A stretch of 64,000 nucleotides of DNA, from contig NZ_CP017562.2 in the NCBI RefSeq assembly GCF_001865575.2, positions 1,364,001 through 1,428,000 of the forward strand. The letters run 5' to 3'. Positions 46,293-55,920 of the stretch are shown here, one piece after another. The stretch comes from Paraburkholderia sprentiae WSM5005. GTDB lineage: Bacteria; Pseudomonadota; Gammaproteobacteria; Burkholderiales; Burkholderiaceae. A program made the translations under genes and the position numbers. Below the pieces are notes generated by a model that ran no database searches, was not told where the DNA came from, and saw only the letters and a program-made list of their open reading frames with translations. Numbering within the stretch: position 1 is the first letter of the stretch; every line of letters begins with the position of its first letter.

Positions 46293-47630
46293 TCATCCAC
46301 GTTCCGCACCAACGTTTGGCGAAGGACCTGAATAGAGATAGCCCTGAAGGCAGGTCGCCCCGCACTCCCGCGCCTGTTGCGCGTCGTCCTCAGTCTCGAT
46401 GCCTTCGACGATGACGCTCGCCGCGTAAGCCTTCGCGAACTGGATAAGCGGACGCAGACCCAGGGGACTTCGGGTGCCGCCTTCCTGTCGGAGGCAACGC
46501 AGATCGATCTTGACGATATCGACGCCAAGCCCGATCAGGGCGATCAGATTGTTGTAACCTTTCCCCAGGTCATCCAGTGCGATCTGGCAGCCCAGCGCCT
46601 GGAACGTCCTGACGAAGTTCCGTGCCTCTGTCGTCGAAGTCATTGCGACTGTTTCCGTAATCTCGATCGTCAGCCTCGAAGCAAGGCGTCTGTCAGCATG
46701 CAACTGGGAGGCGATGGGTGTCCACCACGCATCGAGTGTGGCGCTATGCGCGGACACATTACAGCCGAGTCGCAGCGCAGGATTGCGGCGCAATGCGGCA
46801 ATCGTCGAGTCGACGACCCATTCGTCGAGCCGCCTCACCATTCCCAGGCGCTCAACGGCCCCCACGAGACCACCGATACGGATGCGCTGGCCGTTCCTTA
46901 TCTCGCAAAGCAGTACCTCGTAGTATGTTACATCTTGCGAATCGCCGGCGGCGCAGACGGGTTCCCGATCGAAATCGAGCCTTTTCTCTTCCAGTGCCGC
47001 GAAGACGGCAGCAGCCACCACCATATCGGCCCTGTACCGCTCACACCAGTGATGGCCCGCAGTTGCCAGGTTTGCCGCATCGATGAAATCCTGAAATGGT
47101 TGATACCCGGAGCGCATCGCTGACGCGCGTACGACAGGCATGATGGCCGCGTCTCCCAGTGGCACGGCGTGCGCGCCAAGTACCTTGACTATCCGGTGCT
47201 CGACGATGGGCCCGCATAACTCCTCCGATGCGTTGCCCTTGTAGGACAGGCAGGACAGGTCGAAGATAAAAACGATATGCGCACCGGTCGTTGCAACGGT
47301 AGCCCTCCCTGATCGTGAGAGCGCCCGGGCCCGCTCATAGACGGCATGCCGCACGGCAAGCGCAGTCGTCTCGCCATACACCTGCTCGATCTCGCGCAGA
47401 TTTGCGATCGTTGCGACGACGCAGAGCTCCCCGACCGATCCGGCAGGCTCCGCCAGCGCGTCGGTTCGAGTGGACGTCGACCACTGGTAAGGACGTGGAC
47501 GATCTTCCGTCTGTCGCTGATCATCGAAACTCTCGTTCCCCGCGTCGCACTTACTATCATCGCCCTCCTGCCCGGCAGGCCGGATCGGTGCGGCTCTGAG
47601 CAGCTCGTGAGCAGGATTTTTGGATGCCAT
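46293..47630 (-). CDS. EAL-domain cyclic-di-GMP phosphodiesterase with divergent GGDEF-like region
   Basis: 445 residues from the ATG at 47630. Residues about 60-210 look like a GGDEF fold without its active motif. The EAL domain covers about 235-440. The signature is EVLLC rather than EALLR, but the key residues are present: Asn in CNVSAH, Glu in IEITET, the DD pair in IALDDLGKGY, Lys in VKIDLR and Glu in VEGIETED. So it may be active in hydrolysing cyclic di-GMP; loop 6 is LGKGY instead of FGTGY. No membrane segment is seen, so it is cytoplasmic. Confidence 0.85.
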   Translation of the reverse strand: MASKNPAHELLRAAPIRPAGQEGDDSKCDAGNESFDDQRQTEDRPRPYQWSTSTRTDALAEPAGSVGELCVVATIANLREIEQVYGETTALAVRHAVYERARALSRSGRATVATTGAHIVFIFDLSCLSYKGNASEELCGPIVEHRIVKVLGAHAVPLGDAAIMPVVRASAMRSGYQPFQDFIDAANLATAGHHWCERYRADMVVAAAVFAALEEKRLDFDREPVCAAGDSQDVTYYEVLLCEIRNGQRIRIGGLVGAVERLGMVRRLDEWVVDSTIAALRRNPALRLGCNVSAHSATLDAWWTPIASQLHADRRLASRLTIEITETVAMTSTTEARNFVRTFQALGCQIALDDLGKGYNNLIALIGLGVDIVKIDLRCLRQEGGTRSPLGLRPLIQFAKAYAASVIVEGIETEDDAQQARECGATCLQGYLYSGPSPNVGAERG

Positions 47631-47894
47631 AATCAACCTCGGTATGCTAAACGTCCACAGTACCCTTCGCTGCACGCCGCGTAGCCACGCGTGGCGCGGA
47701 ACACGCATTCACCGGTTCCCGGCCGGCACGTGTTCGATGATCGGAGCGAACCGGCCACGCAACCACGAATCAAGACGTGGAAAAACTGATCGCCATCAAC
47801 GACGCTCACCCACAGCACACGAAGAAAGTCCCTGGCGCATCGTCGGTGGCGCCCAGCATGCTCCGAGCGTCCGGCCTAACGTTTAGTTTCACCG

Positions 47895-48146
47895 TCAGTC
47901 TCGGGCATACGAAACTTCAGCGATGCGCATGGCAGGTCTCTCTGGATCGGGTGGGAAGATGCACCATTTTCCGTTTCGGTGTCGAAAAAAGAACATCGCC
48001 TTCGACCCGCTTCCATTGTCTGCGACGACGCACACATATCGCCCCCTGCTGGATCGTCCGTAGTGGCTGACCCGAAACCCTCTGTTCGGGTCGGGCGCCA
48101 ACCAATCCTCGACCATACTCCTCAACGACATTCCCACACTCGTCAT
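47895..48146 (-). CDS. Small hypothetical protein
   Basis: 83 residues from the ATG at 48146. The N-terminal helix (MSLRSMVEDWLAP) is followed by strand-rich segments (RYVCVVADN, then AMFFFRHRNGKWCIFPP). The composition looks real and resembles short orphan proteins I associate with Burkholderia genomes, but no function is known. It is isolated, upstream of the EAL gene on the same strand. Confidence 0.5.
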   Translation of the reverse strand: MTSVGMSLRSMVEDWLAPDPNRGFRVSHYGRSSRGRYVCVVADNGSGSKAMFFFRHRNGKWCIFPPDPERPAMRIAEVSYARD

Positions 48147-48487
48147 AATTTTCTCATCCTTGATGAAGGTTACGGTACGGCGACCTTGAAGATCGCACCT
48201 CAGGTCCTCCGAGTACTCGCTACCCCACGTGGAAAGGGGCGCCAATGGCCGCAGTCTGGGGGTGTGCAAGACATTGATGTCTGCGGTCGCCCACGCGCCG
48301 CCTCGTCAAGACCGGTGTCTGATCACACGAAAACAGCCATACCAAAACCTCCGCCCACGACGATGTGCAGGCGGGCTCCGCCCCCGTCTGCTCCAAAATC
48401 CCTCGCAGACAGGCATTCGGTCCACCAGGCCAGTTGCGCTCACATCTTTTCCACACGGCCACCGAATCAAGGAGTGCTGAGCGCAAC
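48147..48487. other. Intergenic region, no feature recognised
   Basis: About 340 bp with only unsupported open frames. The leftward dehydrogenase gene ends at its right side, but no terminator hairpin with T run was found. Confidence 0.4.
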
Positions 48488-51400
48488 TCAGGCCTGATCT
48501 CTCTGCATTGGGCGAAAAGATGCACTATCTGAAGCTGAAGTCAGGTTGCCCGCTATACTGGCCCGAGAAACCGGACGGCCGCCATGCCCACTCCTGAGCG
48601 CACGAAGCGCGAGCTCGGCGATATGCAGGACCGGTCGCTTCACACCTTGTTCGATCTGCTCACGGCAACTGAAGCCGTTGGTCATGATCAATGCATCCGG
48701 CGGCGCGGCGCGCAAGAGCGGCAGCAGCTTGTCTTCCGCTACTTTCATCGACAGATCATAGTGCTCGTTGTTGAAACCGAACGATCCAGCCATGCCGCAG
48801 CATCCTGTATCGAGCAGCTTCCAGCGCACACCGAGTTTGTCGAGCAGCGCGGTTTCGCCATGCATGCCGAACAGCGATTTCTGATGACAATGCCCGTGCA
48901 CGATGACATCGGCATCGAGCGTTGGCCACTGAAAATCCGTTTCGGCGAGGAAGTCCGACAAGAGATGCGTTTGCGCCGAGAGCTTTCGCGCAATGTCATC
49001 CTGCGGCAACTGCTTGAGTAATTCGTCCTTGAACACGGACAGACAACCCGGCTCAAGCCCGACGACCGGAACGCCGAGAAGGATGTCTTCCGATAGGTCG
49101 TCGACCGCGCGTCGCAACAAGGCCTTCGCCTGGTCAATGAGCCCGTAGTCATACAGCGGACGCCCGCAACACAGACGCTTGTGAGGCAACACCACGTCGT
49201 ATCCGAGCAGTGTCAGGACGTCGAATGCGGCGCTTGCAATTTGAGGCGAGAAATGATCGTTGAAGGTATCAACCCACAGAATGACCTTGCCCGTCTGCCT
49301 CGCATTCGGATGCCTGTCGCGTACGCGATGACCATCCGCAAGTTGTCTGAACGGTTTCGACGCGAAAAGCGGCAGATCGCGCTGCGGCGCGACGCCCGCG
49401 ACCCACTTGCTGATAGGCGCGATGAAACGCGACGACGTCATAAGATTCGTGAGCCACGGAAAACGACTCGCCAGCGGCGCCCATTGCCCGATCCTGCCCA
49501 TGAACATCGCCTGCCTGGGCCGGCGATGACGCTGGTAGTAGTGAGACAAGAACTCGGCCTTGTACGACGCCATGTCGGTATGCGTCGGACAGTCAGACTT
49601 GCAGCCCTTGCACGCGAGACAGCCATCTAGCGCTTCCTTCACCTCGCGGCTGTTCCATCCGTCGGTGATAACTTCTCCTTGCAGCATTTCCCAGAGCAGA
49701 TGCGCGCGGCCACGGGTCGAATACTTTTCTTCGCGCGTCGCGCGAAAACTCGGACACATGGTGCCGCCATCAAGAGCACGGCACTTCCCCATGCCGATGC
49801 AACGCTCCACCGCGCGCTGCAAGCCATCGCCTTCGCGGCTGGCAAACGTCAGTTTCGTCGTGAGCTTCACGGGCTTGTACGACGGTCCCATGCGCAGATT
49901 CTCATCCGCGCGGTACGCGTTCACGACCTTACCTGGATTCAGCCGGTTCGCAGGATCCCAGATGGCCTTGAACTCCTCCATTGCCCGCATGACTTCGGGC
50001 CCGTACATAATCGGAAGGAACTCGGCCTTCGCTTGTCCATCGCCATGTTCGCCGGACAGTGACCCGCCGTAGTCGACAACAAGTTGCGCCGAATCGCGCA
50101 AGAATTCGCGCCACCTGAGCACGCCTTCCGGCGTTCGAATATCGAACGTGATGCGCGCATGCACGCAGCCGTCGCCGAAGTGTCCGTAAAGGCACGTCTC
50201 GTAGCCGTAGCGGTCGACCAGCGTCTGGAACTGACGCAGATAATCGCCGAGACGCATTGGGTCGACGGCAGCATCTTCCCACCCGACGATCGGGTCTGGC
50301 GTAGCCGGATCGATCGACAGCGAAACAGCGGATGCACCCGTCTCACGTATCGACCAAATCTTCTGCTGCTTCACCTTCTCCTCGACGACGAAACTCGTGA
50401 CGTTCTCACCACCCAGGCCCGTCTTGAAGTACCCATCCGCTTCCCGCGCTTGCGAAAGCGCGTCGTGAACCGTGTCGGCGCCGAATTCGAGCACGACCCA
50501 AGCGTCGCCTTCGGGCAGCAGCGCGATCTCTTCCGATTTCAGTCCGCGCACCTCCAGACCACGAATGATGCCGCGATCGAGCCCTTCGATTGCGAGGGGT
50601 GAAAAGCGATTGAAATGCGGTACCGCATCCGCCGCTGTGTAAATGTCCTTGAAGCCGAGCACCAACAGCACGCGACATGCCGGGCTATGCACCAGTCGAA
50701 CCTTGGCCCGAAGCGTCACCGCGCACGTGCCTTCCGTGCCGACGAGCGCGCGCGCCACGTTGAAGCCGTTCTCCGGGAGCAACTGGTCGAGATTAAAACC
50801 GGAGACGCGTCGTTTGATTTGTGGAAACTCGTCGCGGATGTGACGTGCGTAGCGGTCGCGCAAATCACGTAGCCTCCGATAAATCTCACCGCGCCTTCCG
50901 CCTTCGCCCATAATGGCGTCGAGTTCCGCGTCGCTCGTCGGGCCGACCCAGAAGCGCGCGCCATCGTAAGTCGCGATCTCGAGCGCCTCAACGTTTTCGA
51001 CGGTCTTGCCTGCCATCACCGAATGCGCGCCGCATGAGTTGTTGGCGATCATGCCACCGAGCGTGCAACGGCTGTGCGTGGCCGGGTCGGGGGCGAAGGT
51101 GAGGCCGTGCGCTTCGGCGGCGTCGCGCAGCATGTCACAGATCGCGCCCGGCTCGACGATGGCCGTGCGCGTCTGCGCATCCACCGACACCACGCGGTTC
51201 ACATACTTGCTCGCGTCCGCCACCACTGCCACGTTCACACACTGCCCGTTCTGCGACGTGCCGCCGCCGCGCGTCAGGAACGGTACATCGCTGTGACGAC
51301 ACACGTCGAGCGCTGCTACAAGGTCGTCGACATCGGCGGGCACGACAACGCCGAGCGGTATCTGACGATAGTTCGATGCATCGGATGAATACAGCGCTTT

Positions 51401-51505
51401 GGAGCCTGCATCGAAACGCACTTCGCCACGCACCTTCGCACGCAGGTCGGTTTCTAGGTTTCGCAAAAGGCGCTCGCTCGCCTGGAAAGGTGTGGCTGAT
51501 TTCAC
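48488..51505 (-). CDS. FAD and Fe-S D-2-hydroxyglutarate dehydrogenase (YdiJ type)
   Basis: 1005 residues, close to E. coli YdiJ. The N-terminal half is a FAD-binding type 4 domain (GVVVPADVDDLVAAL, PFLTRGGGTSQNG) followed by the FAD-linked oxidase cap with GHFGDGCVHAR. From about residue 545, 4Fe-4S ferredoxin cysteines appear (CIGMGKC, then CLACKGCKSDCP), and then two CCG domains (RLCCGRPLYD and DTGCCGMAGSFG). It oxidises D-2-hydroxyacids, here probably D-2-hydroxyglutarate to 2-oxoglutarate. It begins with GTG one base after the HglS stop, so the two are tightly coupled. The alternative would be D-lactate dehydrogenase. Confidence 0.88.
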   Translation of the reverse strand: MKSATPFQASERLLRNLETDLRAKVRGEVRFDAGSKALYSSDASNYRQIPLGVVVPADVDDLVAALDVCRHSDVPFLTRGGGTSQNGQCVNVAVVADASKYVNRVVSVDAQTRTAIVEPGAICDMLRDAAEAHGLTFAPDPATHSRCTLGGMIANNSCGAHSVMAGKTVENVEALEIATYDGARFWVGPTSDAELDAIMGEGGRRGEIYRRLRDLRDRYARHIRDEFPQIKRRVSGFNLDQLLPENGFNVARALVGTEGTCAVTLRAKVRLVHSPACRVLLVLGFKDIYTAADAVPHFNRFSPLAIEGLDRGIIRGLEVRGLKSEEIALLPEGDAWVVLEFGADTVHDALSQAREADGYFKTGLGGENVTSFVVEEKVKQQKIWSIRETGASAVSLSIDPATPDPIVGWEDAAVDPMRLGDYLRQFQTLVDRYGYETCLYGHFGDGCVHARITFDIRTPEGVLRWREFLRDSAQLVVDYGGSLSGEHGDGQAKAEFLPIMYGPEVMRAMEEFKAIWDPANRLNPGKVVNAYRADENLRMGPSYKPVKLTTKLTFASREGDGLQRAVERCIGMGKCRALDGGTMCPSFRATREEKYSTRGRAHLLWEMLQGEVITDGWNSREVKEALDGCLACKGCKSDCPTHTDMASYKAEFLSHYYQRHRRPRQAMFMGRIGQWAPLASRFPWLTNLMTSSRFIAPISKWVAGVAPQRDLPLFASKPFRQLADGHRVRDRHPNARQTGKVILWVDTFNDHFSPQIASAAFDVLTLLGYDVVLPHKRLCCGRPLYDYGLIDQAKALLRRAVDDLSEDILLGVPVVGLEPGCLSVFKDELLKQLPQDDIARKLSAQTHLLSDFLAETDFQWPTLDADVIVHGHCHQKSLFGMHGETALLDKLGVRWKLLDTGCCGMAGSFGFNNEHYDLSMKVAEDKLLPLLRAAPPDALIMTNGFSCREQIEQGVKRPVLHIAELALRALRSGHGGRPVSRASIAGNLTSASDSASFRPMQRDQA

Positions 51506-51506
51506 G

Positions 51507-52535
51507 TTACTTCGCCGCTTTCGATGTCATCTTGAAGATTCCGGTCGCGTTGCCCGCATCGAAACGCAGATCGGTCTGCCAGCGACGGGTTGCCTGATCG
51601 AACGTGCGCTTCCGTGTGATGAACTCGTAGAACGACCCTGGCACATCCCGGCTCACCTCCTTGCCATCGGACGAACGGAACGAGCGGCGCACCGTATCAG
51701 CACGATAAGCGGTCTGAAACACGCGCCCGGAACGCGAACGTTCGACCTCGGATTTCATCGGGCGGCCTTTGGCCTTCTCGTTGTCGGAAAGCCCGAACAC
51801 GTCCTCGACACGATCCGTCGCATGATTGAACCCGTTCCCCTCGGTCGCGATCCACGCCATTTCCGGCGATTCGAGCAGAAGCGCGTCGTAGTCAGTCTCG
51901 TGCGGGATATCGTGCTGACGCGCGAACGCACCGACGATTACAGGCAGCAAGTTCTCAGCGGCTTCGATGGCCAGCGAGCCGTCGCGCTCCAGTTCTGAAA
52001 GCAGCGAGACAGCAAGGGGCGTGAGCGGATCTTTCGACGACCCGACAACGTTCGTCACCGCCTCCTGAAACGCCGTCGAGAAGCGCTCCGGATGCAGTTC
52101 GCTCACGAAGAACTGGGCGATCTCGTCGGGTGCATCTTCGTGCGCATAAGCACGGCCCGTCATGCCCAGTTTGTCGAGCGGATAACGGCCATTGAGCTTG
52201 AACCCGAGTGGACGAAGAATACGGGTAAAAGCCGCCTCGCCGGGCGGTAGCGCGCCATTGTGCGGCCAACGTACGGTGCGTAACGCGCCGTGATCGAAGA
52301 ATACGGAGCCGCCGTTCCCGATTGCATCGTTCGTGTAGATCCGGCCGTTTCGCGAGCGTTGCAACAGATCGTCGAAGAGCGCCATGTTCATCGCCTGAGC
52401 CAGCTCGGCGCGTGTGACGGAGCCTTCTTCGAAGTCATCGAGGATCGCCGGGAAATTGAGCGTCGAAAAAATAAATCGAGTCCTTTCTTCGCCAAGAGTA
52501 TTAGTCAACATCCGGTCTACGTTCTGATTGCGCAT
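51507..52535 (-). CDS. hglS: 2-oxoadipate dioxygenase/decarboxylase (HglS, DUF1338)
   Basis: 342 residues. DUF1338/HglS enzymes are Fe(II) vicinal-oxygen-chelate-like enzymes that turn 2-oxoadipate into D-2-hydroxyglutarate with loss of CO2 in D-lysine catabolism. Metal-binding candidates are H82 in FFDHGALRT and H238 in GNGFNHATDRV, plus a Glu further on. It is directly followed by a YdiJ-type dehydrogenase able to oxidise the product, which supports the specific function. Earlier genes of the pathway are not next to it. Confidence 0.85.
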   Translation of the reverse strand: MRNQNVDRMLTNTLGEERTRFIFSTLNFPAILDDFEEGSVTRAELAQAMNMALFDDLLQRSRNGRIYTNDAIGNGGSVFFDHGALRTVRWPHNGALPPGEAAFTRILRPLGFKLNGRYPLDKLGMTGRAYAHEDAPDEIAQFFVSELHPERFSTAFQEAVTNVVGSSKDPLTPLAVSLLSELERDGSLAIEAAENLLPVIVGAFARQHDIPHETDYDALLLESPEMAWIATEGNGFNHATDRVEDVFGLSDNEKAKGRPMKSEVERSRSGRVFQTAYRADTVRRSFRSSDGKEVSRDVPGSFYEFITRKRTFDQATRRWQTDLRFDAGNATGIFKMTSKAAK

Positions 52536-52761
52536 AAATCACCTCTCTTTTGGTCACCGCCCTGAGCGGTGTGGACGTCTGACAGCCTGTTTTTTCGCAC
52601 AGGGCTTTGCTCATTTATATGTGTCAAGAATTTCGTATACCTACGCAAAGTAGATTAGCTACCTGACGCGCGTCAGGAACAAACTGCGAAAATTGACGAC
52701 ATCCAATATTGGTCGGCCGCTAGCGCGCCAAGCGGCGGAGACTAGCTAAGCAAACCGGCGG

Positions 52762-54195
52762 TCAGCATTTAACCGAGACGGCTTTAGTAACCAGATACGG
52801 TTCCAATGCCTCAGATCCCCCTTCTGATCCGTAACCAGAATCCCTTACGCCGCCGAATGGCATTTCGGGCCACGGTGTCGCCGCCTGGTTAATCCACAGC
52901 ATTCCAACGTTCAAGCTCTGCGACAGCTTATGTACGCTCTTCACACAGCTTGTGAATGCATATCCAGCCAGTCCATACGGGAGCCTATTCGCTTCCGAGA
53001 TTGCGTCGTCGAGATGGTCAAATCCTCGTACGGCGGCAACAGGGCCGAAAGGCTCGTCATTAAAAATAGTCGCGGCCAATGGCACGTCGGTCAGCACAGT
53101 TGGGGCAAAAAAATTGCCCCGGTCGCCGATCTGGTGGCCTCCTGTTGCTATCCTGGCTCCAAGGTCGCGTGCGTTGCTCACTAGATCCTTCATAGCCGCT
53201 AATCGCCGCTCATTGGCCAATGGACCGAGTGACGTGCTTTCATCAAGGCCATCGCCTACTTTTAAATTCTCGGCATATTCCACCATCGCCGCTTCAAACT
53301 TTCTACGCAAACTATTATGCACGAGAAACCGAGTTGGAGAAACGCAGACTTGTCCAGCGTTTCGAAACTTCGCAGCGCTTATTATTCGCGCAACTTCCTC
53401 AACATTGGCGTCCGCAGCAACGATAACTGGCGCATGACCGCCGAGTTCCATCGTTGCCCGTTTCATGTGACAACCAGCTAGACCTGCTAGTTGCTTGCCG
53501 ATAGCCGTTGATCCGGTAAACGTAACTTTCCGGACTGCTGCATGAGAAATAAGAATGCTGGAGACCTCTGCGGGATCTCCGAAGACGAGGCCCAAAACGC
53601 CTGGGGGAACTCCAGCGTCTGCGAACGCGCTGATCAGCGCCGCCGGAGAGGCGGGCGTCTCTTCCGGCGCTTTCACAATGAAAGAGCAACCCGTCGTAAG
53701 CGCCGCCGACAGTTTGCGAACAATTTGATTGACCGGAAAATTCCAGGGCGTGAATGCTGCCACCGGGCCCACCGGTTCCTTTAGCACAATTTGCTGCACC
53801 TGATGGTGGCGCGACGGGACGACCCTTCCGTAAATTCGCAGCCCTTCATCAGCAAACCACTCAATGATTTCCGACGCCGAAAGGACTTCCGACCGCGCCT
53901 CAGCAAGAGGTTTCCCCTGCTCTTGTGTTAGGAGACGGGCAATCGTTTCAGCACGCTCCCGGAGAAGCGTTGCCGCGCGCCTCATCACTTTGGCCCTGTC
54001 GATCGCTGGCACTTTGCGCCACTCGGCGAAGCCTGCCTCCGCAGCGCAAGCCGCCCGGGCAAGATCTTCCCTCGTCGCGCGGGCGACTACCCCAATGTTC
54101 TCACCAGTCGAAGGGCTAGTTACATTGATGGTTGTCCCATTGCGTCCATCGCACCAAGTTCCGTTGATAAACAGCCTGGTATTTGGATAGGTCAT
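52762..54195 (-). CDS. NAD(P)-dependent aldehyde dehydrogenase, succinate-semialdehyde type
   Basis: 477 residues, the GabD subfamily length. The cofactor segment is [19 protein letters not shown]; the general-base Glu is in ELGGHAPV and the catalytic Cys in [11 protein letters not shown]. Oxidises a semialdehyde to the acid; succinate or glutarate semialdehyde are the likeliest substrates. It is lower in GC than HglS and separated from it by 226 bp, so it may belong to the catabolic set to its right and not to the lysine module. Confidence 0.88.
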   Translation of the reverse strand: MTYPNTRLFINGTWCDGRNGTTINVTSPSTGENIGVVARATREDLARAACAAEAGFAEWRKVPAIDRAKVMRRAATLLRERAETIARLLTQEQGKPLAEARSEVLSASEIIEWFADEGLRIYGRVVPSRHHQVQQIVLKEPVGPVAAFTPWNFPVNQIVRKLSAALTTGCSFIVKAPEETPASPAALISAFADAGVPPGVLGLVFGDPAEVSSILISHAAVRKVTFTGSTAIGKQLAGLAGCHMKRATMELGGHAPVIVAADANVEEVARIISAAKFRNAGQVCVSPTRFLVHNSLRRKFEAAMVEYAENLKVGDGLDESTSLGPLANERRLAAMKDLVSNARDLGARIATGGHQIGDRGNFFAPTVLTDVPLAATIFNDEPFGPVAAVRGFDHLDDAISEANRLPYGLAGYAFTSCVKSVHKLSQSLNVGMLWINQAATPWPEMPFGGVRDSGYGSEGGSEALEPYLVTKAVSVKC

Positions 54196-54589
54196 TTAAC
54201 TACCTTCTGTCTTTTCAGATCAAATTGACGTTAAGCCGGCCATTGGCGGGTAAGACTTTCTGGCGGGTCCGACTGACAAATCAGCCTTATCCCTTCTTCA
54301 GAGTTACAGGGCAACCATCACTCTTACCGATTCGCTGGATTCAGTCTTCAAATACGTCGCCGCGTCCGAACAAGAAGCTGCCATCCCGAGATACTCTGCG
54401 CAAATGTATACATGGGCGAGATCTCTTCGGCAGATAACGAGTGATCGAACTCTTTCATGAGGAAGCCGGATCATGCTTTCAATCAGTGAAACAGCGATCT
54501 CGGCCCAGCATCGCATATGGCCTGACAATGAATCTCGCTTCTTGAGGAATGTCCAAACAATGTATATTTTCTCGCGCTTTCAACACCCT
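54196..54589. other. Intergenic region between cupin and aldehyde dehydrogenase
   Basis: About 390 bp; likely holds the promoter of the aldehyde dehydrogenase gene. No gene or clear operator seen. Confidence 0.4.
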
Positions 54590-54958
54590 TTAGGCTAGAA
54601 GAACGTACATTTTTCGCACGGCCTCATACACCCTGAGGGTTCCCGAGAAGCCGGAAGGGATAATACCGGTATCGCCTTTCGTGAACTCGATTCGTGGAGT
54701 AGTTTCGCTCTCGATCGAAAAGGTGCCCTCCAGAACGTGAAAGATCTCGTTTCGGTTTGATGGATATACGAAGTTCCAAGCTCCAACTTCCGCCTCCCAG
54801 AAGCCGACGCCCGGACGCCACGGCTCAAAGTCCACCAAGGGCTTGCTGGTCCTTTTCGGCTTGCCGGCTACCAGCATCTCGTCGGCTGGGTGGCTTGAAT
54901 TCTGCTGAAGCTGCGTCGGGTCGACCTTGCCTACCTTGTTGAACGTGAATAGTTCCAT
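54590..54958 (-). CDS. Small cupin-domain protein (DUF861/EutQ-like)
   Basis: 122 residues, a single cupin barrel. The segment WNFVYPSNRNEIFHVLEGTF has the strand-turn pattern of the first cupin motif, followed by KGDTGIIPSGFSGTLRV for the second. The metal-ligand His residues are sparse (H in IFHVLEG), so a catalytic role is uncertain. Proteins like this are often found next to FAD-dependent oxidases and aldehyde dehydrogenases in amine catabolism, which agrees with its neighbours here. Confidence 0.8.
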   Translation of the reverse strand: MELFTFNKVGKVDPTQLQQNSSHPADEMLVAGKPKRTSKPLVDFEPWRPGVGFWEAEVGAWNFVYPSNRNEIFHVLEGTFSIESETTPRIEFTKGDTGIIPSGFSGTLRVYEAVRKMYVLLA

Positions 54959-55158
54959 GATTACTCCGTGATAGAAAACATATTGCGCGCCTCATCGATC
55001 CCCTGCTCGTATCGGCCGACCAGCGACGACCCGGTGCCAGGACTCCAATGTGCTGTGCTCTACTTCGTCAACACCCCGGTCACTGTTGGGATCTCACGCG
55101 TCCGACGCGATTTCGCGCCGTACCCGCGCGGAGAGTTAAAATAGCCACTCCAGAACAC

Positions 55159-55761
55159 TTAAGACCCGCCGATGAAGCGGCCTTCCGCCGCAATGTCACT
55201 CAGTGGTTTGCGGTCACTAGGCATTTCCCTTGCCCGGAGCGAATCCGGAAGCAACGTTGCATCCCCCGCTTGGCCCAAGGCTACGCACGCTTCCACTGCG
55301 AAGTTGTCGGGAATATCCAGATCACTGCGGATTTTTTCGCTGTTGATCCCAGCAAGGGCATGAGCGCCCCAGCCCGAGAGGCTCGCTTGCAGCGCAAGGA
55401 ACGCCCAGGCCGCTCCTGCGTCGAACGAATGCGTAAGTAAAGGTACTTCTTCGTCCTTACCAGGCATCCGAAATGTACGCATTGACGCGACCACAATGAT
55501 TGCTGCTGCGCGGGTGGCCCATGAGCGATTGAAGTCGCTCAGAAAGGACAGGAACATTTCCCAGGATTCTGTGTCCCGGCGGGCGTACATGAACCGCCAC
55601 GGTTGCGCATTGTGAGACGACGGACCCCAACGGGCAGCTTCGAGAATAGTGAGAAGCGTCCGCTCATCGATAGGATCTAACGTGAAAGCGCGAGGAGACC
55701 AGCGCTCGACGAACTGCGCATCAATTGGATAAGGAGGTGTACGAATTGTTTGGATAGCCAT
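55159..55761 (-). CDS. Nitroreductase-family FMN oxidoreductase
   Basis: 200 residues. Start RWSPRAF, then RTLLTILEAARWGPSSHNAQPWRF, is the N-terminal FMN-phosphate and dimer signature of the family. The C-terminal segment AVEACVALGQAGD is also typical. It transfers hydride from NAD(P)H through FMN to nitro, quinone or ene substrates; the substrate is unknown. It stands alone between a cupin gene and a LysR gene on the same strand. Confidence 0.9.
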   Translation of the reverse strand: MAIQTIRTPPYPIDAQFVERWSPRAFTLDPIDERTLLTILEAARWGPSSHNAQPWRFMYARRDTESWEMFLSFLSDFNRSWATRAAAIIVVASMRTFRMPGKDEEVPLLTHSFDAGAAWAFLALQASLSGWGAHALAGINSEKIRSDLDIPDNFAVEACVALGQAGDATLLPDSLRAREMPSDRKPLSDIAAEGRFIGGS

Positions 55762-55920
55762 AGTCGGAATTTGATAACAGTCTATTCAAGACCAAAAACA
55801 GAGGATTATGTGAGATGGACTTTCCTAGAGTTACTCCATTTCCGGCCAATTCTGGACCTAATTCAGGCGATCAATCTAGGCCGTCTACGCGACTGCCGGA
55901 TTAAAAGCGTCTGGGCAGCG

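Noticed and set aside
48220..48525. 101-residue minus-strand open frame behind the dehydrogenase gene
   Set aside because: It overlaps the end of that gene and has no supporting start signal or family; composition is not convincing.
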